In this document: one piece after another, positions 15,816 to 24,146 of the stretch
Layout: each line of letters begins with the position of its first letter
How positions within the stretch are numbered: the first letter of the stretch is position 1
Virus record (IMG/VR): IMGVR_UViG_3300017734_000011
Span: 1-50,215 of that record
Length of the DNA: 50,215 nucleotides
DNA from: a virus
Strand: one strand, 5' to 3'
Position numbers and translations under genes: made by a program
Notes under the pieces: model-generated
Seen by the model: the letters and a program-made list of their open reading frames with translations, nothing else
Told to the model about the DNA's origin: nothing
Database searches by the model: none

Positions 15816-16751
15816 ATGGAAGAAAAAAACAGTGCAATCGAAGAGATTGAAAAAGAAATAGAAGAGACTAGGCGTAAGGCTCAGTCAGATGACTTCGAAA
15901 TAGAGATAGCTGAGGAAAAAGAAAATAAAGCTGAAGCTAAATCTGAAGAGAACTCTGAAGAGGTCGAGGAAGTCTCTGAAACTAAAGAAGAGAAAGACAG
16001 AAAGTATAGTGAAGCAGTACAAGCTAGGCTAAACAAAATGTCTGCTCAAAGGCGTCAAGCTGAAACAGAAGCTAAGAAGTATCAAGAAGAAGTCGCTCAA
16101 TTACAAGCTAGGTTAGCTAGATTGGAAAACACAAATGTTGAGCAACAAACTGCTAGAGCACAAAGTGAGTTTGAAAATCGTTACCAACTTACTAAACAAG
16201 CTCTACATAAGGCAGTTGAAGAAGGCGATACTGATGCTCAAGTTAACTTCTCAGAACAATTAGCTGACATGAGAGCAGCTATGAGAGTTAGCGAAATGCA
16301 AAAACAACTAAGGCAACAACAACAAACACAATCGCCTACAGTTGGCAGAGCACAACAAGCTGCAGTTAATCCAGCACCCCCAAAAGCAATGAATTGGTGG
16401 CAACAAAACCAATGGTTTAATGCACAAGGATATGAGAGAGAAACAGCAGCGGCTAGAGCCATAGATGTACAACTCGACTTGGAAGGGTTCGACAAGAACT
16501 CAGACGACTATTATAGCCAATTAAATAGTCGTTTACAAAAGGTGTTTCCAGAGTTAGTATCAAGTAACGACCAAAGTACGAAGAGTAAGAGTAGAAAAAT
16601 AGTAACACCAACTACGGGTGGCTCATCGTATAGAGGTAACAGGGTTCGAATGACACAGGATCAGTTACGAATGGCTAGAGAGCTTGGAATAAATGATGAG
16701 GCAGGTTTGAAAAAATACGCTTCAGAAATTCAGAAAAGTCAAAGGAGTTAA
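15816..16751 (+). CDS. Capsid scaffolding protein
   Basis: 311 aa with AGGAGG upstream. Highly acidic N-terminus (about residues 1-65), then a long Gln/Glu/Lys/Arg coiled coil (about 66-125), a Gln/Pro linker and a basic C-terminal segment that could bind the coat protein. This charge layout and the position upstream of the major capsid gene are typical of podovirus scaffolds. The assignment is by architecture and synteny. Confidence 0.85.
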   Translation: MEEKNSAIEEIEKEIEETRRKAQSDDFEIEIAEEKENKAEAKSEENSEEVEEVSETKEEKDRKYSEAVQARLNKMSAQRRQAETEAKKYQEEVAQLQARLARLENTNVEQQTARAQSEFENRYQLTKQALHKAVEEGDTDAQVNFSEQLADMRAAMRVSEMQKQLRQQQQTQSPTVGRAQQAAVNPAPPKAMNWWQQNQWFNAQGYERETAAARAIDVQLDLEGFDKNSDDYYSQLNSRLQKVFPELVSSNDQSTKSKSRKIVTPTTGGSSYRGNRVRMTQDQLRMARELGINDEAGLKKYASEIQKSQRS

Positions 16752-16753
16752 TC

Positions 16754-17236
16754 ATGGCTGAAAATAGAAATGTGAGAGCAAACGAAACCCGAACTGGTGT
16801 ACGAGACGAGGAGTCAAGACCTCAGACACATTGGACACCACCAGCATTGTTGGATGCACCAGAACCGAGACCTGGTTATGTTCAGCGATGGGTAGCTACC
16901 TCGATTCAGGGGAAGGACACACCTGATAACGTATTCAAGAGAATGCGAGAAGGGTGGGAAGCTCGCCCTGCTAGTACTGTGAAAAGTAAGTTGTTCCCAA
17001 CTATTAATCATGGACAGTGGGAAGGTTGTATTGGAATTGAAGGCATGTTGTTATGCGAAATGCCTATAGAGAAGCATAAGCAGATGAAAGCTTACTACTC
17101 TAATAGGAACGTAGAACAAAATGAATCTCTTGCAGGCGACCTCGATGCATTAGGGCAAAGAACTGGACAACGAATCTATCAAGAGAGGAAGAGTTCAGTT
17201 AGTGGTGGCAGACAATTGTCTGCTATGGAAGACTAA
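16754..17236 (+). CDS. Structural or assembly protein between scaffold and capsid
   Basis: 160 aa, unrecognised. Conserved-looking blocks: RPGYVQRWVATSIQGKD, FKRMREGWEARP and IGIEGMLLCEMPIEKHKQMK. Starts 2 bp after the scaffold stop. Proteins with the GYVQRW...EGW pattern occupy this place in other marine phage genomes as I recall; a head-assembly role is inferred from synteny. Confidence 0.75.
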   Translation: MAENRNVRANETRTGVRDEESRPQTHWTPPALLDAPEPRPGYVQRWVATSIQGKDTPDNVFKRMREGWEARPASTVKSKLFPTINHGQWEGCIGIEGMLLCEMPIEKHKQMKAYYSNRNVEQNESLAGDLDALGQRTGQRIYQERKSSVSGGRQLSAMED

Positions 17237-17257
17237 CTATTAACTAGGAGATAAAAA

Positions 17258-17812
17258 ATGGCAAATGTTGATGCTGCTTTTGGGTTTGTACCCGTACGTC
17301 ATCTTAGTGGTAATGGTTACTCTCGTGCAAATGTATATACAATTACTTCGGGTTTAGCTGAGAACATCTTTACTGGTGATCTCTGCATAATCACTGCAGA
17401 TGGTGTAGTAACACCTCATACTGCCACAGAAGTTAATAATATAGGCGTTTTCGCAGGAGTGTCATACACTGCTTCAGATGGCTCTTATGTTTATTCACAA
17501 TACTGGCCGTCAGGAACTGTAGCTACAGATATAAAAGCTTACGTTTATGATGATCCTTATACTGTGTTTAAAGTTCAATCTGCAGGAACTACTGCTCAGA
17601 CAAACATTGGTAACTGTGCTGATGTCGTGGCTGGTGCTGGTTCCACAACCACTGGACAATCTGGATTTGAAATATCAGGAACTATGGCGGCAGGTACTGC
17701 AACCGCTAAGATCATAGCTCTATATGATGCTCCAGACAATGCCTTTGGTGCGAATGCAATCATGGAAGTTCTTATCAATGAGCACTTGCTCAAAGATAGT
17801 GCTGGAATATAA
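17258..17812 (+). CDS. Putative head decoration protein
   Basis: 184 aa. Small/polar, beta-rich sequence starting MANVDAAFGFVPVRHLSGNG, with repeating Gly/Thr/Ala strands and no charged helices, as in trimeric capsid decoration proteins. Sits 14 bp before the major capsid gene with AGGAG upstream. Role inferred from composition and neighbours. Confidence 0.7.
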   Translation: MANVDAAFGFVPVRHLSGNGYSRANVYTITSGLAENIFTGDLCIITADGVVTPHTATEVNNIGVFAGVSYTASDGSYVYSQYWPSGTVATDIKAYVYDDPYTVFKVQSAGTTAQTNIGNCADVVAGAGSTTTGQSGFEISGTMAAGTATAKIIALYDAPDNAFGANAIMEVLINEHLLKDSAGI

Positions 17813-17826
17813 GGGAGATTTAAACA

Positions 17827-18729
17827 ATGGCAATGAATAGAGCACAATTTGCAAAAATGCTTGAGCCTGGTTTGAATACCTTGTTCGGCTTAGAATATGA
17901 TAGTTACCCACCAGAGTATGCTGCAGTATTTGAAAGCAACACATCTCAAAAAGCTTTTGAAGAAGATGTATTGTTGACAGGTTTTGGAGCGGCTCCAACT
18001 AAAGACGAAGGTGCAAGCGTAAGTTACGATAGTGCATCACAACAGTGGACTGCTAGATATCAGCATGAAACTATTGCTTTAGCTTTCTCAGTTACTGAAG
18101 AAGCTGAGGAAGATGGTCTTTATGGGTCAATCGCATCTCGTTATACAAAAGCATTAGCTAGGTCTATGGCTTCTACTAAAGAAATCAAAGCAGCAAATGT
18201 TTTAAATAACGCTACAACAACAAATGGTGGCGATGGCGTTTCATTATTGAGCACATCACACCCAACCCAAAATGGCAACCAAAGTAACACTTTAGCTACT
18301 GCGGCTGATTTATCAGAGACTTCTTTAGAGAGCATCTTGATAAACATTGCAGATATGAAGGATGACAGAGGATTAAGAATTGCTGCACAAGGCACAATGC
18401 TTATTATCCCAACTGCCTATACTTTCGTAGCTGAAAGATTACTAGAGAGCCAGTTAAGAACAGGAACTGCTGATAACGATCTCAACGCTATCAAGTCTGG
18501 TGGATACTTACCACAAGGCTATCATGTGATGAGAAGATTAACAGACAGTGATGCATTTTTCGTTAAGACTGATGTTCCTGATGGACTTAAGATGTTCCAA
18601 AGAAGCCCAATGAAAAAGGGCATGGAAGGCGACTTTGAGACTGGAAACATTCGTTATAAAGTGAGAGAAAGATATTCTTTTGGTTTCACTGACTGGCGTG
18701 GTGTTTTTGGTACAGAAGGTGCAGCATAA
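17827..18729 (+). CDS. Major capsid protein (HK97-like, gpT-like)
   Basis: 300 aa with GGGAG upstream. Recognisable coat segments: ETIALAFSVTEEAEEDGLYG, STKEIKAANVLNNA, GTMLIIPTAYTFVAERLL, and a C-terminal FETGNIRYKVRERYSFGFTD-W-GVFGT, which matches the Mu gpT-like/HK97-fold family. It follows scaffold and decoration genes and is followed by a terminator, marking it as a highly expressed late gene. Confidence 0.92.
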   Translation: MAMNRAQFAKMLEPGLNTLFGLEYDSYPPEYAAVFESNTSQKAFEEDVLLTGFGAAPTKDEGASVSYDSASQQWTARYQHETIALAFSVTEEAEEDGLYGSIASRYTKALARSMASTKEIKAANVLNNATTTNGGDGVSLLSTSHPTQNGNQSNTLATAADLSETSLESILINIADMKDDRGLRIAAQGTMLIIPTAYTFVAERLLESQLRTGTADNDLNAIKSGGYLPQGYHVMRRLTDSDAFFVKTDVPDGLKMFQRSPMKKGMEGDFETGNIRYKVRERYSFGFTDWRGVFGTEGAA

Positions 18730-18742
18730 GAACCTCGCACTT

Positions 18743-18769
18743 GGAGAGGGGCTAGTCTCCTCTCCTTTT
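18743..18769 (+). terminator. Rho-independent terminator after capsid gene
   Basis: Stem 18743-18751 with 18757-18765 (GGAGAGG paired with CCTCTCC plus a G-T and a G-C pair), loop CTAGT, then TTTT. It probably limits or attenuates transcription past the capsid gene. Confidence 0.85.
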
Positions 18770-18822
18770 ACTATTAACCTTGACTGCGAAAGCAGACACT
18801 AGCCAAGACAAGGAGAATATAC

Positions 18823-19275
18823 ATGGCTAATACAACATTTACAGGTCCAGTTATATCTAACAATGGATTTCAAGTTGCTCCAGTAGAACTTGCTGATGGT
18901 GACATTACTATTACTAAATTAACACATGGTGGAAGAATTAACTTTGTTCCAGATGGTGGTCAAGACAACACATACACACTTCCAGCACCAGAAGCTGGGG
19001 TATCTTACAGATTTGTGTATGGTGGAGCTGCTGCCGATGCAACAGACGCTATATTCATAACACCTGGCAATGCAAACTTTTATATTGGTGGTGTAACTTT
19101 CTTAGATACTGACAATGAAATTAGTGCAGTATTTGCAGATGGAAACTCTAACAGTAGCTTACAAATAAATGTGCCAGCAGGATTTGATGTAACATTTATA
19201 GGTGTTGATAGCACAAATTATAGAGTTATGGGTTCTGTTACTTCTGCGACTGCCCCAGCGTTTGCTGACCAATAA
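18823..19275 (+). CDS. Beta-rich virion protein
   Basis: 150 aa with AAGGAG upstream, after the capsid terminator. N-terminus MANTTFTGPVISNNGFQVAP, then short beta strands rich in Gly/Asp/Asn and a QINVPAGFDVTFIGVD block. Looks like a head fibre, decoration or tail-associated protein; no specific family recognised. Confidence 0.75.
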   Translation: MANTTFTGPVISNNGFQVAPVELADGDITITKLTHGGRINFVPDGGQDNTYTLPAPEAGVSYRFVYGGAAADATDAIFITPGNANFYIGGVTFLDTDNEISAVFADGNSNSSLQINVPAGFDVTFIGVDSTNYRVMGSVTSATAPAFADQ

Positions 19276-19288
19276 TTAGGGGGTATAA

Positions 19289-19702
19289 ATGGCTGATATA
19301 ACAACCACTACTACTATTGAACAGAATACTAAAGAAGCTATTATTTCTTTTCAATATCAGTATGTAGATACTGGAAACGAATCAGCAGTCCTTAAAATAG
19401 ACGTCTCATCCCTAACACCAAACGCCAATGGCGAAGCGTGTACTGGGGTGAGAATTTTAGAGTGCTGGTGGGTGCTACATGGTTTAACGGTAGAAGTCTT
19501 AGCAGACGCCTCTACTGATATTATCATGTTGCATCTTGCAGAAGACCAACAAGGATATCAAAACTTTGAAAAATTTGGTGGGTTACCTTCTACAAAGTCT
19601 TTTGGCACAAGCCCAACTGGTGATATAAAATTTACTACGACTGGTGCTGGTGCTGTGGGTGATTCCTACCAAGTAGTCTTAAGGGTAGCTAAAAAGTATT
19701 AA
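19289..19702 (+). CDS. Conserved structural protein
   Basis: 137 aa. Contains ILECWWVLHGLTVEVLADAS, DIIMLHLAEDQQGY and KFGGLPSTK followed by TGDIKFTTTGAG and YQVVLRVAKKY. The block order recurs in marine podovirus-like genomes in my memory, always within the head-tail region. Exact role unknown. Confidence 0.75.
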   Translation: MADITTTTTIEQNTKEAIISFQYQYVDTGNESAVLKIDVSSLTPNANGEACTGVRILECWWVLHGLTVEVLADASTDIIMLHLAEDQQGYQNFEKFGGLPSTKSFGTSPTGDIKFTTTGAGAVGDSYQVVLRVAKKY

Positions 19703-19713
19703 GGAGAATAAAT

Positions 19714-19782
19714 ATGGCTCAAGTATCTTCAATTAGTAGGGTTGGAACTACTGAGCCATTTTATCTTCATCATGGAGCTTAA
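19714..19782 (+). CDS. Mini-ORF (22 aa), possible remnant
   Basis: AAGGAG 8 nt before ATG 19714, stop 2 bp before the next gene. The peptide MAQVSSISRVGTTEPFYLHH (plus GA) resembles only the N-terminus of a larger phage structural family that starts with R-VGT-EPF-LQV-RGQI. It is either a translated leader or the stump of a deleted gene. Confidence 0.5.
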   Translation: MAQVSSISRVGTTEPFYLHHGA

Positions 19783-19784
19783 GT

Positions 19785-20459
19785 ATGGCAACAAGTGGTA
19801 CAGTTGCATTTAGACCAGATGTAGAAGAAATAATCACTGAGGCTTTTGAGCGTTGTGGTATTGACGTACAAACAAGAACTGGTGATCAAGCTATATCTGC
19901 AAGAAGAAGCATTAACTTATTGTTTTCTGAGTTCGCTAATAGAGGCATAAACTATTGGACTTTATCACAAAACACGTTGCCATTAGTTAATGGTACTACG
20001 AGTTATACACTTCCAGTGGGAACTATAGATATATTAGACGCAGTTATAAGAGATAGCTCAAGTAACACAGATCAAATTATTAATAGAATTACAATACAAG
20101 ATTATAATCAATTGCCAAACAAAGATACTGCAGGAAAACCAAGTCAGTATATGATAGATAGGCAATATACGCCAGTAGTTTATTTTTGGTCAGTACCTAA
20201 TACATCTACATATTCCTTAGTTTATTGGGCTATGAACCAATTAGAGGATGTTACTTTATCTAATCAAGATGCAGATGTTCCATATAGATGGAGTGACACT
20301 ATATGTGCTGGGTTAGCATCTAAACTAGCTATGAAATACGCACCAGAGAAATTTCAGTTATTAAACGAGATGTATGAAAGGTCTTTTAACTTTGCGGCAT
20401 CTAGTGATAATGATGGCGTAAGCTTGAGGGTTCAGCCAACTGCGTTGAATATGACATAA
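19785..20459 (+). CDS. Putative head-tail connector or tail accessory protein
   Basis: 224 aa. The sequence EEIITEAFERCGIDVQTRTG, ARRSINLLFSEFANRGINYW, LPVGTIDILDAVI, and VPYRWSDTICAGLASKLAMKYAPEK matches the general plan of P22 gp4-like/adaptor proteins that bind below the portal. It may form the first ring of the tail. Tightly coupled to the following gene (TAATG). Confidence 0.75.
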   Translation: MATSGTVAFRPDVEEIITEAFERCGIDVQTRTGDQAISARRSINLLFSEFANRGINYWTLSQNTLPLVNGTTSYTLPVGTIDILDAVIRDSSSNTDQIINRITIQDYNQLPNKDTAGKPSQYMIDRQYTPVVYFWSVPNTSTYSLVYWAMNQLEDVTLSNQDADVPYRWSDTICAGLASKLAMKYAPEKFQLLNEMYERSFNFAASSDNDGVSLRVQPTALNMT

Positions 20460-21481
20460 TGGCGAAATTAGCTAGTGGCAAAAAATCTGTAGCGATAAGC
20501 GATAGAAGTGGTTTTAAGATTAAATATACTGATCTTAAGACAACTTGGGATGGCTTGCGTGTTGAGCCTAGCGAATGGGAACCGAAACATCCACAATTAA
20601 CGCCAGCCAAAAATGTTGTAGATGCTACTGCTTTATTCCAACCACGACCAGACAATGATTCTGAAAATGTATCTATATTTTATGGTTATAGTACGCAAGA
20701 TATATTTGCTTCAAGAGTAGAACGCTCACAAAAAGGTGTAGGTATTGTGGGGGTTGGTTCTGTAGGCTTCTTGGATACAATTAGGGCTGACATGAAAGTA
20801 GATGCCACTGGTGTTGCTGGTACTATGGCTATTGGTGACTTCGTTATTTCAGATAATGAAGATGTCGTTGTTACTGGCGTATCAGCCACTGGAGCAATTG
20901 GAACAGAAATAATTGATATTGGGGCAGAGCCTACAAGTGCAATTGGCACTGGTGCTATAGGCGAAGAAACTTTTGATACACAAACTGGAACATTAACTGG
21001 GGTTGTAGGAACTTCTGCAATTGGAACATACACATTCTTTATAACTACTGATGCTCCAACAACTGGCGTCAATGGCACTGGAGCTATTGGCTCAGAGACA
21101 TTAGAATCAGAGATTAGTGAGACTGGAGTGTCAGCAACTGGAGCTATAGGCGATGAAAGTTTACAAACTGAAGCTAATCCTTCTGGCGAAGCTGGAACAG
21201 GGGCTATAGGTGCAGAAGTTCCAGAGACAGAGTTAAGTGTAACAGGAGTTAATGGTACTGGGGCTACTGAAGCGTTTGGTGTAAGTGGCAATGGCAACAT
21301 ATTACTACAAGTCACTGGCGTAAGTGGTGTAGGTGCAACTGGTGCAGTAGGTGAAGAGATTGGTGTAGCAGAAGCTATTGAAACAGGTCTTTCTGGAACT
21401 GGAGCAATAGGAACATCAAGTGTACAAATAAATATTGGATTTGGTGAGGGCACATGGAGTTCAGGAACATGGGGAAATTAA
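20459..21481 (+). CDS. Repeat protein with degenerate zinc-ribbon-like N-terminus
   Basis: 340 aa. The N-terminus (ISDRSGFKIKYTDLKTTWDG, then LRVEPSEWEPKHPQL) parallels a phage family whose members, as I recall, have CDRCGF and a VC-x-x-C or similar at these points; the Cys are absent here. Residues about 115-325 hold ten imperfect repeats of TGVxGTGAIG followed by 8-14 variable residues. The end is GFGEGTWSSGTWGN. Most likely a virion fibre or decoration element. Abuts the adaptor gene. Confidence 0.75.
   Translation: MAKLASGKKSVAISDRSGFKIKYTDLKTTWDGLRVEPSEWEPKHPQLTPAKNVVDATALFQPRPDNDSENVSIFYGYSTQDIFASRVERSQKGVGIVGVGSVGFLDTIRADMKVDATGVAGTMAIGDFVISDNEDVVVTGVSATGAIGTEIIDIGAEPTSAIGTGAIGEETFDTQTGTLTGVVGTSAIGTYTFFITTDAPTTGVNGTGAIGSETLESEISETGVSATGAIGDESLQTEANPSGEAGTGAIGAEVPETELSVTGVNGTGATEAFGVSGNGNILLQVTGVSGVGATGAVGEEIGVAEAIETGLSGTGAIGTSSVQINIGFGEGTWSSGTWGN
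20801..21445 (+). repeat. Ten in-frame protein repeats (TGVxGTGAIG-type)
   Basis: Tandem coding repeats of about 54-75 bp with core (A/T)CTGG-GT--------GGAGCTATTGG. Some units differ by insertions (NGNILLQV unit) or altered core (TSAIGTGAIG). The DNA is diverged, so the repeat is mainly at protein level. Confidence 0.8.
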
Positions 21482-22108
21482 ATGAACTATACTAACTTAG
21501 TAGCAGACATACAAAATTTTATGGAAGATGATAGTACAGAGTTTCAAAACTCTATACCAGACATTATAACACAAGCAGAGGCTATGATATTTGCTAGATT
21601 GCCTAGTTTGCCTTGTTATAGACAAAAGCAGAGTGGTAACCTTGTGATTGGCACTGCTGAATATGCAGTAGCTAACGCTAGAATGATAAGGCAAGTGTCA
21701 GTAACCAAAGCAGATAGTGATGTAATATACTTAAAACACAGATTAGATTCATATTTAAGAGATTATGTGCCTAACGCCACCACACAAGGCACACCATTTA
21801 TGTATGCGACAAAAGACGCTGACACAAATGGAATTACAATATTACTGGGCCCAGTACCTTCAGCAACACTTGCTTATGAGGTAGACTTCGTGGGTCTAGA
21901 ACCAGGATTGTCAACTGTCGTAGCAAATAATTGGATAGGTGACAATGCAGAGCAAGTATTATTGTCAGCTTGCCTATATGAAAGTTCTTCTTTTCTAAAG
22001 GCACCCGATAGTGTAAACTTGTATAAGGCTCAGTTTGATGAAGCAATAGCTTTGTTTCAACAAGAGATGCAACGTAATTACAGAGCAGAATACGAAGGAG
22101 GTATTTAA
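21482..22108 (+). CDS. Adaptor-like head-tail connector
   Basis: 208 aa, immediately after the repeat gene. MNYTNLVADIQNFMEDDSTE, FQNSIPDIITQAEAMIFARLP and the C-terminal AEQVLLSACLYESSSFLK followed by a helix (QFDEAIALFQQEMQRNYRAE) match the SU10-type adaptor family that attaches to the portal. Two adaptor-like proteins (this and 19785) would form successive rings, as in short-tailed phages. Confidence 0.78.
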   Translation: MNYTNLVADIQNFMEDDSTEFQNSIPDIITQAEAMIFARLPSLPCYRQKQSGNLVIGTAEYAVANARMIRQVSVTKADSDVIYLKHRLDSYLRDYVPNATTQGTPFMYATKDADTNGITILLGPVPSATLAYEVDFVGLEPGLSTVVANNWIGDNAEQVLLSACLYESSSFLKAPDSVNLYKAQFDEAIALFQQEMQRNYRAEYEGGI

Positions 22109-22111
22109 AAG

Positions 22112-22534
22112 ATGGCAATTACACAAGCAATGGCAACTTCTTTCAAGTCAGAAATATTGCAGGAAGGTCACAACCTAGCAAATGGTGGAGATACTATTAA
22201 GATAGCTCTTTATACAAGCTCTGCTACATTAGGTGCTTCTACAACTGCATATAGCACAACTAACGAGGTGACTGGCACTGGTTATACTGCAGGTGGTGAA
22301 ACTTTAACAAACCAAGCAGTTGCTATAACTGGAACAACAGCACACTTTGATGCTGATGACCCAACATGGACTGGTGCAAGTTTTACAGCACGAGGTGCAC
22401 TAATTTACAATAGTACTAATAGCAACAAAGCTATAGCAATATTAGACTTTGGTGGTAATTTTACTGTATCAAGTGGTACGTTTAGAATTGTATTTCCAGC
22501 AGCAGGAGCAGCAGCGATTATAAGGATAGACTAA
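22112..22534 (+). CDS. Conserved virion structural protein
   Basis: 140 aa with AAGGAGG upstream. The block GDTIKIALYTSSATLGASTT, YSTTNEVTGTGYTAGGETLTN, TWTGASFTARGALIYN and FRIVFPAAGAAAIIRID recurs in phage tail regions, always near fibre genes. Likely a tail or fibre-anchor component; specific role unknown. Confidence 0.78.
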   Translation: MAITQAMATSFKSEILQEGHNLANGGDTIKIALYTSSATLGASTTAYSTTNEVTGTGYTAGGETLTNQAVAITGTTAHFDADDPTWTGASFTARGALIYNSTNSNKAIAILDFGGNFTVSSGTFRIVFPAAGAAAIIRID

Positions 22535-22535
22535 A

Positions 22536-24146
22536 ATGGCAAGCACATATGTTAATGATCTCAGGCTTAATGAATTAGGCACTGGCGATGCTAGTGGTAC
22601 TTGGGGAACTATAACTAACCTTAACTTAGAATTGATAGGTGAGGGATTAAGTTATGGTACTCAAGATTGTTTTACCTCAAATGCAAACGCTACAACCACT
22701 GTAGCAGATGGAGCAAGTGATCCAGCAAGAGCGATGTACTTCAAGGTAACATCTTCTGCCACATTAACTGCAACAAGAACATTAACTATAGCTCCAAATA
22801 CTGTATCAAGACTGCAATTTATAGAAAACGCCACAACTGGTGGTCAGTCTATAAACATATCTCAAGGCAGTGGGGCAAATGTAACAATTCCTACTGGAGC
22901 AACTAAGGCAGTTTACATGGATGGTGCAGGCAGTGGAGCAGCAGTCACAGACGCCTTTGCTGACTTAAATGTTGGAACTATAGATGCCACAACATTACAA
23001 ATAGGTGGCACATCCATTACTGCAACTGCAACAGAGCTAAACTACAATGATATTTCTACATTAGGTCAAGTACAAGCATCAAAGACAGTGACTGCTGATA
23101 GTAGTGGATTTGTTAACTTTGGTGATAATCAAAAAATACGTTTAGGTACAGGTAATGATTTAGAGATTTATCACAATGGCAGTAACAGTTATATAGACGA
23201 TACTGGTACTGGTAATTTATATATTAGAGCATCTGATTCTGTTAGATTACAGAGTTCAACTGGAGAACAAGGTGTTTTAGTTACTTCAAATGGAGCAGTA
23301 ACACTTTATTATGACAACGCCTCTAAACTCGCCACCAAATCAGATGGTGTAGACATCACAGGAGAACTACAGTCAGATAGTCTAGATGTAGATGGCAATG
23401 CAGATATTAGTGGTCAGCTAACTATGGGTGGCAATGTCAATCTGCAAGATAGCGACTACTTACAATTAGGTGCAAGCCAAGACCTACAGATTTATCATGA
23501 TGGTTCTAACTCATTCATAGATGAGAGAGGTACTGGTGATTTATACATAAGAGCAAGTGATGATTTAATTTTAGGAAAATACACTGGCGAAAGTATGATT
23601 GTTTGTAATGTTGATGCAAGTGTAGACCTTTATTATGATAATGCTGTAAAACTTAGCACAGCAACAGATGGTGTATATGTAACTGGAAGAATTCAATCAT
23701 CGACTGGTGTATTTCAAGGTGCTAATACTCTAGATAAAATAGTAATTGGTTCTGATGACATTGATTTTTACATCAACAACAGTAACGAATTTCGTATGCA
23801 ATCAGATGGTGACTTCCATGCAGATGGCGACATAATTGCTTTCTCAACAACTATATCAGACGAAAGACTGAAGACAGACATTGAGAAGATAGAAAATGCT
23901 ACAGACAAAGTAAGTCAGCTAAATGGTTACACATTCACATACAAAGCTGATGGCAAGAAATCAGCAGGTGTTATTGCACAAGAAGTAGAGAAGGTTCTAC
24001 CAAGTGCAGTAAGTGAAAAAGAGTTGCCATTAAAAATGGATGATGGCGTAGCATATAAGACTGTTCAATACGACCAAATCATAGGTCTGCTAATTGAATC
24101 AATCAAAGAACTCAAGCAAGAAATAAATGAATTAAGAGGTAATTAA
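22536..24146 (+). CDS. Tail fibre/spike with S74 intramolecular chaperone
   Basis: 536 aa. The N-terminal anchor (MASTYVNDLRLNELGTGDAS) is followed by beta-repeat modules; DLEIYHNGSNSYIDDTGTG, LYIRASD occurs near residues 208-230 and a second copy (DLQIYHDGSNSFIDERGTG) near 314-336. Residues 441-536 are a peptidase-S74/intramolecular chaperone domain: SDERLK with Ser441 and Lys446 as the self-cleavage dyad, AGVIAQEVEKVLP, and a C-terminal helix. The domain trimerises and releases itself from the mature fibre. Host recognition is the likely job. Confidence 0.92.
   Translation: MASTYVNDLRLNELGTGDASGTWGTITNLNLELIGEGLSYGTQDCFTSNANATTTVADGASDPARAMYFKVTSSATLTATRTLTIAPNTVSRLQFIENATTGGQSINISQGSGANVTIPTGATKAVYMDGAGSGAAVTDAFADLNVGTIDATTLQIGGTSITATATELNYNDISTLGQVQASKTVTADSSGFVNFGDNQKIRLGTGNDLEIYHNGSNSYIDDTGTGNLYIRASDSVRLQSSTGEQGVLVTSNGAVTLYYDNASKLATKSDGVDITGELQSDSLDVDGNADISGQLTMGGNVNLQDSDYLQLGASQDLQIYHDGSNSFIDERGTGDLYIRASDDLILGKYTGESMIVCNVDASVDLYYDNAVKLSTATDGVYVTGRIQSSTGVFQGANTLDKIVIGSDDIDFYINNSNEFRMQSDGDFHADGDIIAFSTTISDERLKTDIEKIENATDKVSQLNGYTFTYKADGKKSAGVIAQEVEKVLPSAVSEKELPLKMDDGVAYKTVQYDQIIGLLIESIKELKQEINELRGN

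Noticed and set aside
20801-21445. Repeats considered as a CRISPR-like array
   Set aside because: Repeats are in-frame, diverged at DNA level and have no constant direct repeat with unique spacers; they encode TGVxGTGAIG units.
20686-21453. 255-aa open frame on the minus strand
   Set aside because: It lies antisense to the repeat gene; codon composition of GGN/ACN repeats leaves the opposite frame open. No ribosome site and low-complexity product.
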